Source of the DNA: Ruminococcus sp.
GTDB taxonomy: Bacteria > Bacillota > Clostridia > Oscillospirales > Ruminococcaceae
Length of the DNA stretch: 53,825 nt
Direction of reading: 5' to 3'
Assembly (NCBI RefSeq): GCF_024691275.1
Contig: NZ_JAILNU010000024.1
Span: 1 to 53,825, forward strand
Shown: piece by piece, positions 8,675 through 17,057 of the stretch
Position numbering within the stretch: the first letter of the stretch is position 1
Layout of the letters: the number at the start of each line of letters is the position of its first letter
Position numbers and translations under genes: made by a program
Notes under the pieces: model-generated
Told to the model about the DNA's origin: nothing
Databases searched by the model: none
Seen by the model: the letters and a program-made list of their open reading frames with translations, nothing else

Positions 8675-9568
8675 TCACCCCAGATTTTTTCCGACGCGGA
8701 GTATGCCGTTCTCACGGTCTGCGAAGGCAGTACCAATGAAAACGCCGTCAAAGCCGAAAACTCCGTAGCAGTCCTCATTATCGCGCACACCGCGCAGCTT
8801 TGACAGATCGAGCTTTACGCCGTTTCTGTACATTCTTGTCTGAGCCTCGCCCAGTCTCAGCTTCGGCAGCTTCTCGAAAACGCGCTCGATAGGGAGTATG
8901 AGCTCCTCAAGCCTGTCCTCGTCCCTTGCCTGCTGTATCTCCTCGAAGGTAAAGCAGTCGGCAAGGGTAAAGCCGCCCGAGGAAGTTCTCACGAGAGATG
9001 TCATGATACCTCCGCAGCCCAGCTTTTCGCCGATGTCGCTGATAATAGTTCTTATATAAGTGCCCTTGCCGCAGGATATGGACATAACACCCTCACGGGT
9101 ATTACTGTCGTACTCCTCCAGCACAAGGCTTTCGACCTCAATCTCACGCGCCTGACGTTCCACCTCTATGCCCTGTCTTGCAAGATCGTAAAGGCGCTGA
9201 CCGTTCACCTGAACAGCCGAATACATAGGCGGCAGCTGCATTATCTTTCCCATAAACTCAGGCATAACCGCTTCTATATCGCTGCGGCTCACAGCTATGT
9301 CAGATACCTCACGCACTTCGCCCCACACGTCCTGCGTATCGGATACTGCACCGAGCCTGAATCCTGCGCGGTAGCTCTTGGTATTATCGGGCATGATGTC
9401 GCAGGCTTTTGTAGCATTGCCCACAAAAACGGGAAGCACTCCCGTAGCCATAGGGTCGAGAGTACCGCCGTGACCGAGTCTTTTCATTTTGAGTATGCCG
9501 CGGAGCTTTGCGACCACATCAAATGATGTGAAGTCCTGCGGCTTATTTACGCAAATTATACCATTCAT
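8675..9568 (-). CDS. truB: tRNA pseudouridine55 synthase
   Basis: This 297-residue enzyme makes pseudouridine 55 in the T loop of tRNAs. It has the N-terminal GIICVNKPQDFTSFDVV segment and the catalytic aspartate in GHGGTLDPMATG (about residues 36-47). The RLYDLAR and GKGTYIRTII motifs are also present. The ATG at 9568 overlaps the nrnA stop as ATGA, so translation is coupled; an upstream in-frame extension would overlap nrnA by 150 bases and is not supported. The C-terminal PUA-like part is complete. Confidence 0.95.
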   Translation of the reverse strand: MNGIICVNKPQDFTSFDVVAKLRGILKMKRLGHGGTLDPMATGVLPVFVGNATKACDIMPDNTKSYRAGFRLGAVSDTQDVWGEVREVSDIAVSRSDIEAVMPEFMGKIMQLPPMYSAVQVNGQRLYDLARQGIEVERQAREIEVESLVLEEYDSNTREGVMSISCGKGTYIRTIISDIGEKLGCGGIMTSLVRTSSGGFTLADCFTFEEIQQARDEDRLEELILPIERVFEKLPKLRLGEAQTRMYRNGVKLDLSKLRGVRDNEDCYGVFGFDGVFIGTAFADRENGILRVGKNLG

Positions 9569-10521
9569 TCGCTCAAAGCCCTTTCGACAGCTGACGCGAG
9601 ATATTTTTTCGCTTCTTCGAGAGGTCCGCTGATAGTACAGCCTGCTGCCTTTGCATGACCGCCGCCGCCGATCAGCTGGCATATAGCCGAAACGTTCACG
9701 TCGTTTGCCGAGCGGAACGAGCACTTGAACACGCCGTCCTCACGCTCGCGCATCAGTATGCCGACTTCAGTCTCCTCGAGCTGTATAGTCAGCGGAGCAA
9801 AGCCTTCCAGCTCCTCCATAGATACGCCCAGCTCTTTCATCATATCCTGCGTTACCGCAGCGATAGCCAGCTTTCCGCCGAGACTGTACTCCATGAGCTC
9901 GTTGACCTTAGCCTCCAGCTTCAGTCTGCCCATTGTCTTTACATCGAACATATAGCGGTTTATTCTTGCGAAATTAATATCGTAGCTGCGCATCATTTCC
10001 GCAGCTATCTCATGAGCGCGGGGTGTCGTACAGTCGTACTTGAAGCAGCCTGAATCGGTCGCAATGCCCGTATACAGGCACATTGCACAGTGTCTTGTTA
10101 TTTTCACGCCCATATACTGTGCAAGATCATAGATTATCTCGCAGGCAGCTGTAGCGTCACCGCGGAGCAATGTTTTCTCCGCAAAGTTCTTATTTGAGAT
10201 ATGATGGTCGATGCAGAGCTGTACCCTGCCGCCGTAGATATCCTTGAAATCGCCCATAAGGTTCTCATCGGCGATATCAACTGCGATTATCGTTTTCGGT
10301 TCAAACTCCTCACCTGCGCCTTCACTTGTGAGGAAGTCATATCTTGGCGACGGGAATCCGTCATGGCAGACTACTCTGCTTCGTATCCCGAGCTGAGCAA
10401 GTATATCCTTGAGTCCGAAACCTGCACCTATACAGTCTCCGTCGGGATTTCGGTGGGTTATTATCACCGCGTCCTCACAGTTCCTGAGAAATACCTCAGC
10501 TTCACTGAAACCAATGAACAT
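9565..10521 (-). CDS. nrnA: DHH-family nanoRNase / pAp phosphatase
   Basis: This 318-residue protein matches NrnA, which degrades short oligoribonucleotides and hydrolyses pAp to AMP. The N-terminal DHH domain has HRNPDGDCIGAGFGL (about residues 23-37), a metal-binding IAVDIADE and the IDHHISN motif that names the family. The C-terminal DHHA1 domain ends with GGGGHAKAAGCTI. AAGGAGG stands seven bases before the ATG. The rbfA-nrnA-truB order is the common one in Firmicutes. Confidence 0.92.
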   Translation of the reverse strand: MFIGFSEAEVFLRNCEDAVIITHRNPDGDCIGAGFGLKDILAQLGIRSRVVCHDGFPSPRYDFLTSEGAGEEFEPKTIIAVDIADENLMGDFKDIYGGRVQLCIDHHISNKNFAEKTLLRGDATAACEIIYDLAQYMGVKITRHCAMCLYTGIATDSGCFKYDCTTPRAHEIAAEMMRSYDINFARINRYMFDVKTMGRLKLEAKVNELMEYSLGGKLAIAAVTQDMMKELGVSMEELEGFAPLTIQLEETEVGILMREREDGVFKCSFRSANDVNVSAICQLIGGGGHAKAAGCTISGPLEEAKKYLASAVERALSE

Positions 10522-10533
10522 ACTCAGCCCTCC

Positions 10534-10872
10534 TTAAAGCAGATCATGAAGCTTTTTGCTTATCTCCGCACTTCTCTCTATAGAGTTATCGGCGATAAAT
10601 GTAAGCTCGGGAGCCTTGCGCATTTTGAGCCTGTGGAAAAGCTCGCGCTTTATGAAGCCTGCTGCGCTTTTAAGTCCCGCAACAGACTCTTTGGCTCTTT
10701 CGATGCCCTCAAAGCTTGAAACATATATCTTACAGTTTGACATATCGCCTGAAAGGTCAGCCCTTACGATAGTCAGCATCTTGTCTATTCTCGGATCCTT
10801 CAATTCCCTAAGGATAGCCGTCATCTCTCTTTTGATATCTTCAGCCATACGGCTGTTCTTGAAATTAGGCAT
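10534..10872 (-). CDS. rbfA: Ribosome-binding factor A
   Basis: This 112-residue protein is RbfA, a KH-like factor that binds the immature 30S subunit and assists 16S rRNA 5'-end maturation, especially in the cold. It shows the family pattern ADIKREMTAILRELKDPRI near the N-terminus and the central GDMSNCKIYVSSFEG. Length is normal. AAAGGA stands upstream of the ATG. It sits between the Lys/Ala-rich gene and nrnA. Confidence 0.93.
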   Translation of the reverse strand: MPNFKNSRMAEDIKREMTAILRELKDPRIDKMLTIVRADLSGDMSNCKIYVSSFEGIERAKESVAGLKSAAGFIKRELFHRLKMRKAPELTFIADNSIERSAEISKKLHDLL

Positions 10873-10889
10873 TTTATTCCTTTCTGTCG

Positions 10890-11462
10890 TTACAGTTTGA
10901 CGGTAAATGCATCGTCTTTTTCTTCATGCTTATCGGATTCTGAAGCTTTTGCGGATCTCTTTGCAGTTTTCTTAGCGGGTTTCTTTGCAGCTGTCTTAGT
11001 TGATGCCGATTTCTTTGAAGCTGATTTCTTCGCAGACTTTTTCTTTTCAGGCTTTTCGCTCACAGGCTTCTCAGCCTTTGAACCGTTGTCCTCAGCAGGT
11101 GCAGCACCCTCAGCTGCCTGCTCGGTATCGGAAAAGAAACCGTCGCTGAATATCTCTGCCGAGAAAGCTTCATCTTCGGCGGTGCGGCTGTAATCGGGGA
11201 TATCCTCGTCGCCTTCCTCGCTGTAATATATATCCGCATAGTTACCGTACTCGGGTTCGAGCTCCACGTCGCTGACAGGGCGCTCGATACCCATAAGGTC
11301 ATCGGAATACTCCTCTGGTTCTTCAATAGCGCTGCACTGACCGAGAATGATCTTCTTGACAGATTCAAAGAAGAATATATCAATAGGACCGAAGTCGTCC
11401 CATGCCAGCGCCTCATTGCAGTACTGTAACATATCCGCATTGCTCATTCTGCTGTTATCCAT
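10890..11462 (-). CDS. Acidic protein with histone-like Lys/Ala tail
   Basis: I do not recognise this 190-residue protein. The first 110 residues are acidic and Tyr/Ser-rich. From about residue 118 it turns into a Lys/Ala/Ser/Thr tail with repeats such as AKKPAKKTAKRSAKAS, like histone H1 or the tails of some bacterial nucleoid or ribosome-associated proteins. GGGGG lies eight bases before the ATG at 11462, so I prefer this to the ATG seven codons upstream. It replaces the DUF503 gene often found between infB and rbfA. A nucleic-acid role for the tail is inference from charge and operon position. Confidence 0.75.
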   Translation of the reverse strand: MDNSRMSNADMLQYCNEALAWDDFGPIDIFFFESVKKIILGQCSAIEEPEEYSDDLMGIERPVSDVELEPEYGNYADIYYSEEGDEDIPDYSRTAEDEAFSAEIFSDGFFSDTEQAAEGAAPAEDNGSKAEKPVSEKPEKKKSAKKSASKKSASTKTAAKKPAKKTAKRSAKASESDKHEEKDDAFTVKL

Positions 11463-11506
11463 AAGAAATTCCCCCTTTATCATTTATCATTTACATTCAA
11501 GTATTA

Positions 11507-14275
11507 TCAGTCCTCGCGGTACTCCTCGACAATATAAGTCTCGAAGATATCGCCTTCCTTGACATCGCTGAACTTTTCAAGGCTGATACCGCACTCGTAT
11601 CCTTCTGCAACTTCCTTTGCATCGTCCTTGAAACGCTTCAGACCTGATATCTTATCGTCTGCGATGATGATACCGTCACGTACAACACGCACCTGACTGC
11701 CTCTTGTTACCTTGCCGCTGAGTACGTAGCTTCCTGCTACCATACCAACATTGGATATCTTGTAGACCTGTCTTACTTCAACACGTCCAAGCTCTACCTC
11801 ACGGGTCTTAGGAGCGAGCATCCCCTTCATAGCAGTTGTTATCTCCTCGATAGCATCATAGATGATACGATAGAGTCTGATATCAACGCCGTCACGCTCT
11901 GCATTTTCAGCAGCAACAGGGTCAGGTCTTACGTTGAAGCCGACGATGATAGCGTTTGATGCACTTGCGAGCATAACGTCACTTTCCTTGACAGCACCAA
12001 CTGCACCGTGGATAACTCTTACTCTTACCTCATTGTTTGAGAGCTTTTCGAGGGACTGCTTAACAGCTTCAACAGAGCCCTGAACGTCAGCCTTGACTAC
12101 GATCGGGAGCTCCTTGATATCGCCCTCAGCGATCTGACTGAACAGGTTGTCGAGAGTTACCTTGCGGTAAGCGTTGAACTGCTCCTGCTTCTGCTCATGC
12201 TTTCTCTGGTCAACGAGTTCACGGGCAAGTCTCTCGTCCTCAACAGCGTTGAAGATATCACCTGCGCTTGGGACTTCTGCAAGACCTGTTATCTCTACAG
12301 GAACAGAAGGACCTGCGCTCTTTACGGTTCTGCCCTTGTCGTTTGTCATTACACGTACACGGCCTACAGCTGTGCCTGCGATGAGAACGTCGCCCTGCTT
12401 GAGAGTACCGTTCTGTACGAGGAGAGTTGCTATAGGACCTCTGCCCTTATCAAGACGAGCTTCGATAACAGTACCCTTTGCAAGTCTGTCAGGGTTAGCC
12501 TTGAGCTCCTTGACTTCAGCAACGAGGAGTACGTTTTCGAGAAGTTCGTCGATGCCCTCGCCTGTCTTAGCAGATACAGGAACACAGATAACGTCGCCGC
12601 CCCAATCCTCGCAAACGAGGTCGTACTTTGTGAGTTCTTCCTTGATACGGTCAGGGTTAGCGCCTTCCTTATCCATCTTGTTGATAGCAACGATGATAGA
12701 TACACCTGCTGCCTTAGCGTGGTTGATGGACTCTACTGTCTGCGGCATGATACCGTCATCGGCAGCAACAACGAGGATAGCGATATCAGTGATATTAGCA
12801 CCTCTTGCTCTCATTGAAGTGAAAGCCTCATGACCAGGAGTATCGAGGAATGTGATGTCCTGTCCGTTGATATTTACCTGATAAGCACCGATATGCTGAG
12901 TGATACCGCCTGCTTCGCCTGCGGCAACGTGAGCATTTCTGATGCGGTCGAGGATAGAAGTCTTACCGTGGTCAACGTGACCCATTACGACTACAACAGG
13001 GCAGCGCGGCTGGAGGTTTGTATCGTCATCGTCTGTATCGTCGATAAGACGCTCCTCGATAGTCACGATAACTTCCTTCTCTACCTTTGCGCCCATTTCC
13101 TCAGCAACAAGTGAAGCTGTATCGAAGTCGATCTCCTGATTGATAGTAGCCATCACGCCCAGCTTCATGAGCTGCTTGATAACGTCTGTAGCTGTAGCCT
13201 TTAAACGTGTAGCAAGCTCACCAACAGTGATATTATCAGGGATAAGCACCTTGAGCTGCTGTTTTCTTGCTCTTTCGAGTTCGAGTCTCTTGAGCTTCTC
13301 AGCCTCACTCTCCTTCTTGGAGAACTGCTGACGGTTTCTCTGAGCGGACTTCTGGTTTATCTTCTGCTTCTTTGATGAATAGTTGTCATTCTTGTGCTTG
13401 TTTGAGGCAGCCATCTGGTCGTATCTCTCGTTATACTTATCGAGGTCAACATAGCTTCCTCTTGTATCAACAGTACGTCTCTGAGTAGAAGTCTGAGCAG
13501 TCTCTGAACTGAATGAAGCGTTGAACTTTGTTCTTTCGCCTCTGTCCTGAGCCTTTGCCTGCTCTTTCTTCTTATCCTTCTTCTTGTCGTTCTTCTTATC
13601 ATTGTTCTGGACAGGCTTAGGAGCTTCCTTAGTCTTTGCAGGCTCCGGCTTATTCTCCTCCTGTTTTGTTTCAGGCTTTGGAGCTTCCTTTACAGGAGCT
13701 GTTTCCTGTTTCTTTACAGTTTCTTCGGCTTTTTTCTCTGGAGCTGGTGCAGCCACGGACTTCTCCTCCTTTCGTGTTTCATTGATCTTTTCTTCCTTCT
13801 TTGCAGGAACAGTTTCAGCGAGCTTCTCCTCCTTCTTTACGGGAGCAGGTGCAGCAGGCTTCTCCTCCTTCTTTGCAGGAGCAGGTGCAGCAGGCTTCTC
13901 CTCTTTCTTTGCAGGAGCAGGTGCAGCAGGCTTTTCTTCCTTCTTTGCAGGAGCAGGTGCAGCAGCCTTTTCTTCCTTCTTTGCAGGAGCAGCCTTTTTC
14001 TCGGCAGGCTTCTTGGCAGCAGGCTTTTTCTCCTCTTTGGGAGCTTCCTCCTTCACGGGACGTGGATCATTCTTGGAGTTGAAATATTCGTCCAGTGAGC
14101 TTACCGAATAGCGATCCTTTGTATAACGCTCAAGCAAGGAATTCATTTCCTCCTCGGTGAGTGAAGAACCTGCCTTCTTTTTATTGTCGCCCTTTTCTGT
14201 GAAAAAGTCGATGATCTCCTGTGCAGAAATATTAAGGTCTTTTGCAGCGTCGCTTAACTTTATTTTTTTTGCCAT
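11507..14275 (-). CDS. infB: Translation initiation factor IF-2
   Basis: This 922-residue GTPase places initiator fMet-tRNA on the 30S subunit and promotes subunit joining. The N-terminal IF2N domain ([20 protein letters not shown]) is followed by a linker of about 250 residues dominated by Lys/Glu/Pro/Ala repeats, a second IF2N-like helix, and then the G domain. The G domain holds [10 protein letters not shown] near residue 430, [13 protein letters not shown] and VSAKTGEG. Domains II to IV are complete to the C-terminus. I chose the ATG at 14275 (MAKKIKL), with GGAGG 11 bases upstream. The expanded linker rests on tandem DNA repeats at 13806-13985. Confidence 0.96.
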   Translation of the reverse strand: MAKKIKLSDAAKDLNISAQEIIDFFTEKGDNKKKAGSSLTEEEMNSLLERYTKDRYSVSSLDEYFNSKNDPRPVKEEAPKEEKKPAAKKPAEKKAAPAKKEEKAAAPAPAKKEEKPAAPAPAKKEEKPAAPAPAKKEEKPAAPAPVKKEEKLAETVPAKKEEKINETRKEEKSVAAPAPEKKAEETVKKQETAPVKEAPKPETKQEENKPEPAKTKEAPKPVQNNDKKNDKKKDKKKEQAKAQDRGERTKFNASFSSETAQTSTQRRTVDTRGSYVDLDKYNERYDQMAASNKHKNDNYSSKKQKINQKSAQRNRQQFSKKESEAEKLKRLELERARKQQLKVLIPDNITVGELATRLKATATDVIKQLMKLGVMATINQEIDFDTASLVAEEMGAKVEKEVIVTIEERLIDDTDDDDTNLQPRCPVVVVMGHVDHGKTSILDRIRNAHVAAGEAGGITQHIGAYQVNINGQDITFLDTPGHEAFTSMRARGANITDIAILVVAADDGIMPQTVESINHAKAAGVSIIVAINKMDKEGANPDRIKEELTKYDLVCEDWGGDVICVPVSAKTGEGIDELLENVLLVAEVKELKANPDRLAKGTVIEARLDKGRGPIATLLVQNGTLKQGDVLIAGTAVGRVRVMTNDKGRTVKSAGPSVPVEITGLAEVPSAGDIFNAVEDERLARELVDQRKHEQKQEQFNAYRKVTLDNLFSQIAEGDIKELPIVVKADVQGSVEAVKQSLEKLSNNEVRVRVIHGAVGAVKESDVMLASASNAIIVGFNVRPDPVAAENAERDGVDIRLYRIIYDAIEEITTAMKGMLAPKTREVELGRVEVRQVYKISNVGMVAGSYVLSGKVTRGSQVRVVRDGIIIADDKISGLKRFKDDAKEVAEGYECGISLEKFSDVKEGDIFETYIVEEYRED
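13806..13985 (-). repeat. Five 36-bp coding tandem repeats in infB
   Basis: A 36-base unit, encoding variants of [12 protein letters not shown] on the minus strand, occurs four times in close copies (13842-13985) and once as a diverged copy (13806-13841). All copies stay in frame, so the array only lengthens the IF-2 linker. Confidence 0.9.
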
Positions 14276-14359
14276 AGGCTTGATTACCTCCATTTTATGA
14301 CCGCGCAAGCCGCGGTATTAATATAAACCATATCTATATCAACGCATCAGAAATAATTC

Positions 14360-14683
14360 TTATTGCGATCCGTCGGATATTATTTTTTCAAAGCCGTCAG
14401 TGAAGCCTTTGTCCGTTACAGCGATAACAGCCGTTTCTTTTCCGCAGAGCTTTCCGATATCGGACTTGCTCAGTTCTGTCCTGAGATGTTTGACATTGAA
14501 CTTACCGCAGTAAAACTCGACTTCCTTGACTGTTTTATCCGAAGCGTCGGAAGCTGTAAGTATACTTACGGCAGAACCGTTCTTTGCCGCTTCGACCGCA
14601 CTGTCGAAGCCCTTCACGGTCTTGCCTGCTCTTATGCAGATCCCCAGCAGATTAGCTGTTCTGCGGTTCTTTTCCGAGCTCAT
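14360..14683 (-). CDS. YlxQ-like L7Ae-family RNA-binding protein
   Basis: This 107-residue protein belongs to the L7Ae/L30e/S12e family and corresponds to YlxQ, found between nusA/ylxR and infB. The N-terminal RRTANLLGICIRAGKTVKG helix-loop and the central AVSILTASDAS strand-turn are typical of kink-turn-binding folds. Its ATG lies inside the end of rnpM (32-base overlap), so expression is probably coupled. YlxQ's RNA target has not been firmly defined. Confidence 0.85.
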   Translation of the reverse strand: MSSEKNRRTANLLGICIRAGKTVKGFDSAVEAAKNGSAVSILTASDASDKTVKEVEFYCGKFNVKHLRTELSKSDIGKLCGKETAVIAVTDKGFTDGFEKIISDGSQ

Positions 14684-14936
14684 TTACCATCACCTCATAC
14701 ACGCTGTCGTCGATCTTGCATGAAAACTGCTTCTCGAAGCGTCTTGCCTTTCTTGCCTTTTCAAGGCACTCGGCACTGCGGCAGATATAAGCACCTCTGC
14801 CTGCTGCCTTTCCCTTGAAATCGAGACTTATCTCGCCCTCGGGAGACTTTACCACTCGGATAAGCTCTTTTTTGGGCTTCATCTCGTTACAGCCGAGACA
14901 CATTCTCATGGGTATCTTTTTTGGCTTCATAATCAT
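14652..14936 (-). CDS. rnpM: YlxR/RnpM family RNA-binding protein
   Basis: This 94-residue basic protein is the DUF448/YlxR family, recently named RnpM for its modulation of RNase P. It carries MRMCLGCNEMKPKKELIRVV near the N-terminus and the family GRGAYIC motif at about 47-53. Two starts are possible: the ATG at 14936 overlaps the nusA stop as ATGA, and the ATG at 14930 has CGAGGA at better spacing. The protein differs by only two residues. Confidence 0.9.
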   Translation of the reverse strand: MIMKPKKIPMRMCLGCNEMKPKKELIRVVKSPEGEISLDFKGKAAGRGAYICRSAECLEKARKARRFEKQFSCKIDDSVYEVMVNELGKEPQNS

Positions 14937-16216
14937 TCCTCGTTTGCAGGAGCTTCTGTCTCAGCAGGAGCTTCTGTTTCAGCAGGAGCTTCTGTTTCAG
15001 CAGGAGCTTCTGTCTCAGCAGGAGCGCTTTCCTCGGAAACTGCTGTCTCCTCTGCTGCTGTTTCTTCAGTTGTTACTGTCTCCTCGGCTGCATCTTCCTC
15101 AGCAGGAGCTGCCTCAAAAACAGGAGCAACGAAATCAGGGCTCATCTCGGGAGCTTCCTCGCCGCTTACGTTGTCGAACTGCGGCTTGATGTCGATCTTG
15201 AAGCCTGTGAGCTTAGCAGCAAGCTTTGCGTTCTGACCCTTGTTGCCGATAGCAAGTGAGAGCTGATTGTTCGGAACGATAACTGTGCACGACTTTTCTT
15301 CCATAGAAGTGATAACAGTCTTGAGCACCTCAGCAGGAGCAAGAGCTCTTGCAATGAACTCCTCGGGAACTTCGCTCCACGGGATAATATCTATCTTCTC
15401 GCCGTTGAGCTCGTTCACAACAGCGGTTATTCTTGAACGCTTAGGGCCGATGCAAGCGCCTACTGCGTCAACGTTCTCGTCCTTAGACCATACAGCGATC
15501 TTAGTTCTTGAACCTGCCTCACGGGAAATGGACTTTACTTCAACAGTGCCGTCATATATCTCGGGAACTTCCTGCTCAAAGAGTCTCTTTACGAGGTCCT
15601 TGTGAGTACGTGATATTTTTACTACAGGCTTCTTGTTCTTGCCGATGATGCCTGTGATGTAAACCTTTACGGACTTGCCTTCTTCGAGGTTCTCGCCGGG
15701 TATCTGCTCGTTGCGGAAGAGGTACAGTTCTGTTCCGTCATAAACAACAGTAACAGTGCCTCTGCCGGGCTCTACCTGAGAAACTCTCGCAGTGATACAT
15801 TCATGCTCCTTCTGCTCGAACTTGCTGAGCATCTGCTCGCGGTTGATCTCTCTGAGGTCACCCTTGATGGACTGCTTAGCGGAAAGAGCAGCCATTCTGC
15901 CGAGCTTTGATATATCCAGCTCCTTCATGATAGTGCCGCCAACGATAGCATTAGGATCCATAGTCTTGGCAACGTCGATATTTACCTCATTCTCGTCGAA
16001 AGGCTCATCATCAATGATGTCCTGTCTTATATACATCTCGAACTTCTTCGTTTTGGGATCAATCTCAACACTGATCCTCTCCTCACTGTGGGGATAAGCT
16101 CTTCTTGCGGCTTTAAGCATTGCTGACTTAACCTTTTCGATGAGGAGCTCTGTTTCAACGCTGTTTTCTTCGCCGAGAGCCTCAAGTGCCCTGAAAAAGT
16201 CCTTATTCATGTTCAT
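14933..16216 (-). CDS. nusA: Transcription termination/antitermination factor NusA
   Basis: This 427-residue RNA polymerase factor controls pausing, termination and antitermination. The N-terminal polymerase-binding domain (MNKDFFRALEAL onward) is followed by an S1 domain near 140-200 and two KH domains; ACIGPKRSRITAVVNEL and SLAIGNKGQNAKLAAKLTG mark their GxxG loops. After about residue 350 comes an acidic tail ending in a run of ETEAPA repeats, which standard Firmicutes NusA lacks. The ATG at 16216 has GGAGG 11 bases upstream; a TTG at 16234 overlaps that site. It follows rimP by 44 bases. Confidence 0.95.
   Translation of the reverse strand: MNMNKDFFRALEALGEENSVETELLIEKVKSAMLKAARRAYPHSEERISVEIDPKTKKFEMYIRQDIIDDEPFDENEVNIDVAKTMDPNAIVGGTIMKELDISKLGRMAALSAKQSIKGDLREINREQMLSKFEQKEHECITARVSQVEPGRGTVTVVYDGTELYLFRNEQIPGENLEEGKSVKVYITGIIGKNKKPVVKISRTHKDLVKRLFEQEVPEIYDGTVEVKSISREAGSRTKIAVWSKDENVDAVGACIGPKRSRITAVVNELNGEKIDIIPWSEVPEEFIARALAPAEVLKTVITSMEEKSCTVIVPNNQLSLAIGNKGQNAKLAAKLTGFKIDIKPQFDNVSGEEAPEMSPDFVAPVFEAAPAEEDAAEETVTTEETAAEETAVSEESAPAETEAPAETEAPAETEAPAETEAPANEE
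14946..15017 (-). repeat. Four 18-bp tandem repeats in the nusA 3' end
   Basis: An 18-base unit encoding six residues (ETEAPA register) occurs four times in a row with one variable base. It encodes the acidic C-terminal tail of NusA and preserves frame. Confidence 0.9.
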
Positions 16217-16260
16217 GTCTGTAAATTCCTCCAATATATTTTATTTTGGTTTTTATCATT

Positions 16261-16734
16261 TCAGAAATCAAGATACAGCTTTACAAAAGCTATATCTGCC
16301 AGAGGGAATTTCTTTTCCTCTCCGCTGTCGAGAACGACTGTAACGCCCTCTTTATCTGCGCCGACCAGCTGTGCGATTATTTCCTTCTCACCGTCAACAG
16401 CTCTGATGAAGCGTATCTTCACCGTATCGCCCTCGCAGACCTCAAAATGTTCCTCCTTCACGAGCTCACGTTCAAGACCTGCCGAACCCACTTCCAGCAT
16501 ATAGCTCTGAGCGATGGGGTCTTTTTCGTCGAGAATATCGCTTATAGGAGCATTTGCGCGTTCACAGTCGGCGATGGTTATTCCCTCGTCCTGATCTATA
16601 AATACTCTCAGGTACCACATAGCACCTTCCTTTTCGTAGCAAACGTCCCAGAGGTAGTATCCGAGCTCATCGGTAATTGGCTTGATAAGGTCGTAGACCT
16701 TTTGTTCCGTGCCGCCGAATTTCTTGAATTTCAT
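16261..16734 (-). CDS. rimP: Ribosome maturation factor RimP
   Basis: This 157-residue protein is RimP, needed for 30S subunit maturation. It has the pattern EQKVYDLIKPITDELGYYLWDV at the N-terminus, WYLRVFIDQDEGITIADC in the middle and VGSAGLERELV near 84. The ATG at 16734 is preceded by GGGGGA eight bases away. It opens the nusA-infB operon, the standard order, and is transcribed from the promoter at 16849-16877 with a leader of about 110 bases. Confidence 0.94.
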   Translation of the reverse strand: MKFKKFGGTEQKVYDLIKPITDELGYYLWDVCYEKEGAMWYLRVFIDQDEGITIADCERANAPISDILDEKDPIAQSYMLEVGSAGLERELVKEEHFEVCEGDTVKIRFIRAVDGEKEIIAQLVGADKEGVTVVLDSGEEKKFPLADIAFVKLYLDF

Positions 16735-16740
16735 AGGCAA

Positions 16741-16842
16741 TATCCCCCGAAATATCGGGCATCTCCTTTCTCTGCAAAATAATAGTCCCAATATAAATAC
16801 TAAAGACCGGAAGGTTTCCGGTCTTTGGGTTTACTATCATCA
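16741..16842 (-). other. Structured 5' leader of the rimP operon
   Basis: Between the expected transcription start (about 16842) and the rimP ribosome site lie two hairpins. The first is AAAGACCGG with CCGGTCTTT (16802-16824), a strong stem with no following U run. The second is CCCGAT...TCGGG directly at the ribosome site. Either could control translation or be an RNase processing site. I cannot match it to a named leader motif. Confidence 0.5.
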
Positions 16843-16848
16843 TAAAGT

Positions 16849-16877
16849 ATTATACCACGGTTTTCCGCAAAAATCAA
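16849..16877 (-). promoter_or_regulatory. Sigma-A promoter of the rimP-ribF operon
   Basis: On the minus strand TTGATT (16872-16877) and a perfect TATAAT (16849-16854) are 17 bases apart. I see no strong terminator before ribF ends at 7792, so about 9 kb could be one transcript. The remaining 150 bases up to the terminator at 17054 show nothing further. Confidence 0.8.
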
Positions 16878-17026
16878 GTGTTTTTTCAAATTTTTTCAAA
16901 AAAATAATACTAAAAAACAGAAGGCATAGATACTGTCAAAAAGCTAAATTAAACAATGCACATTGATTAAAACCACATTTTGTATAAACTCTCAGTTTTC
17001 AGCTTAAAGCTCTCAGCTTTCAACTA

Positions 17027-17054
17027 AAAAGACGTTCCCGAAGGAACGTCTTTT
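17027..17054 (-). terminator. Intrinsic terminator of the acyl-CoA synthetase gene
   Basis: On the minus strand a 12-bp stem (AAAAGACGTTCC with GGAACGTCTTTT) closes on a stable TTCG tetraloop and is followed by T residues, four bases after the stop at 17058. Confidence 0.88.
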
Positions 17055-17057
17055 ATA

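Noticed and set aside
8671..8790. Longer N-terminus for ribF
   Set aside because: It would overlap truB by more than 110 bases and the extra residues are not RibF-like; the ATG at 8670 has a ribosome site and gives the normal length.
12174..12833. Long plus-strand open frames opposite infB
   Set aside because: They are mirror frames caused by codon bias of infB, have no ribosome site and encode Ser/Arg/Leu-rich nonsense.
13806..13985. Regular 36-bp repeats that look like a CRISPR array
   Set aside because: There are no variable spacers; the units are back to back, in frame, and encode the IF-2 linker. No cas genes are present.
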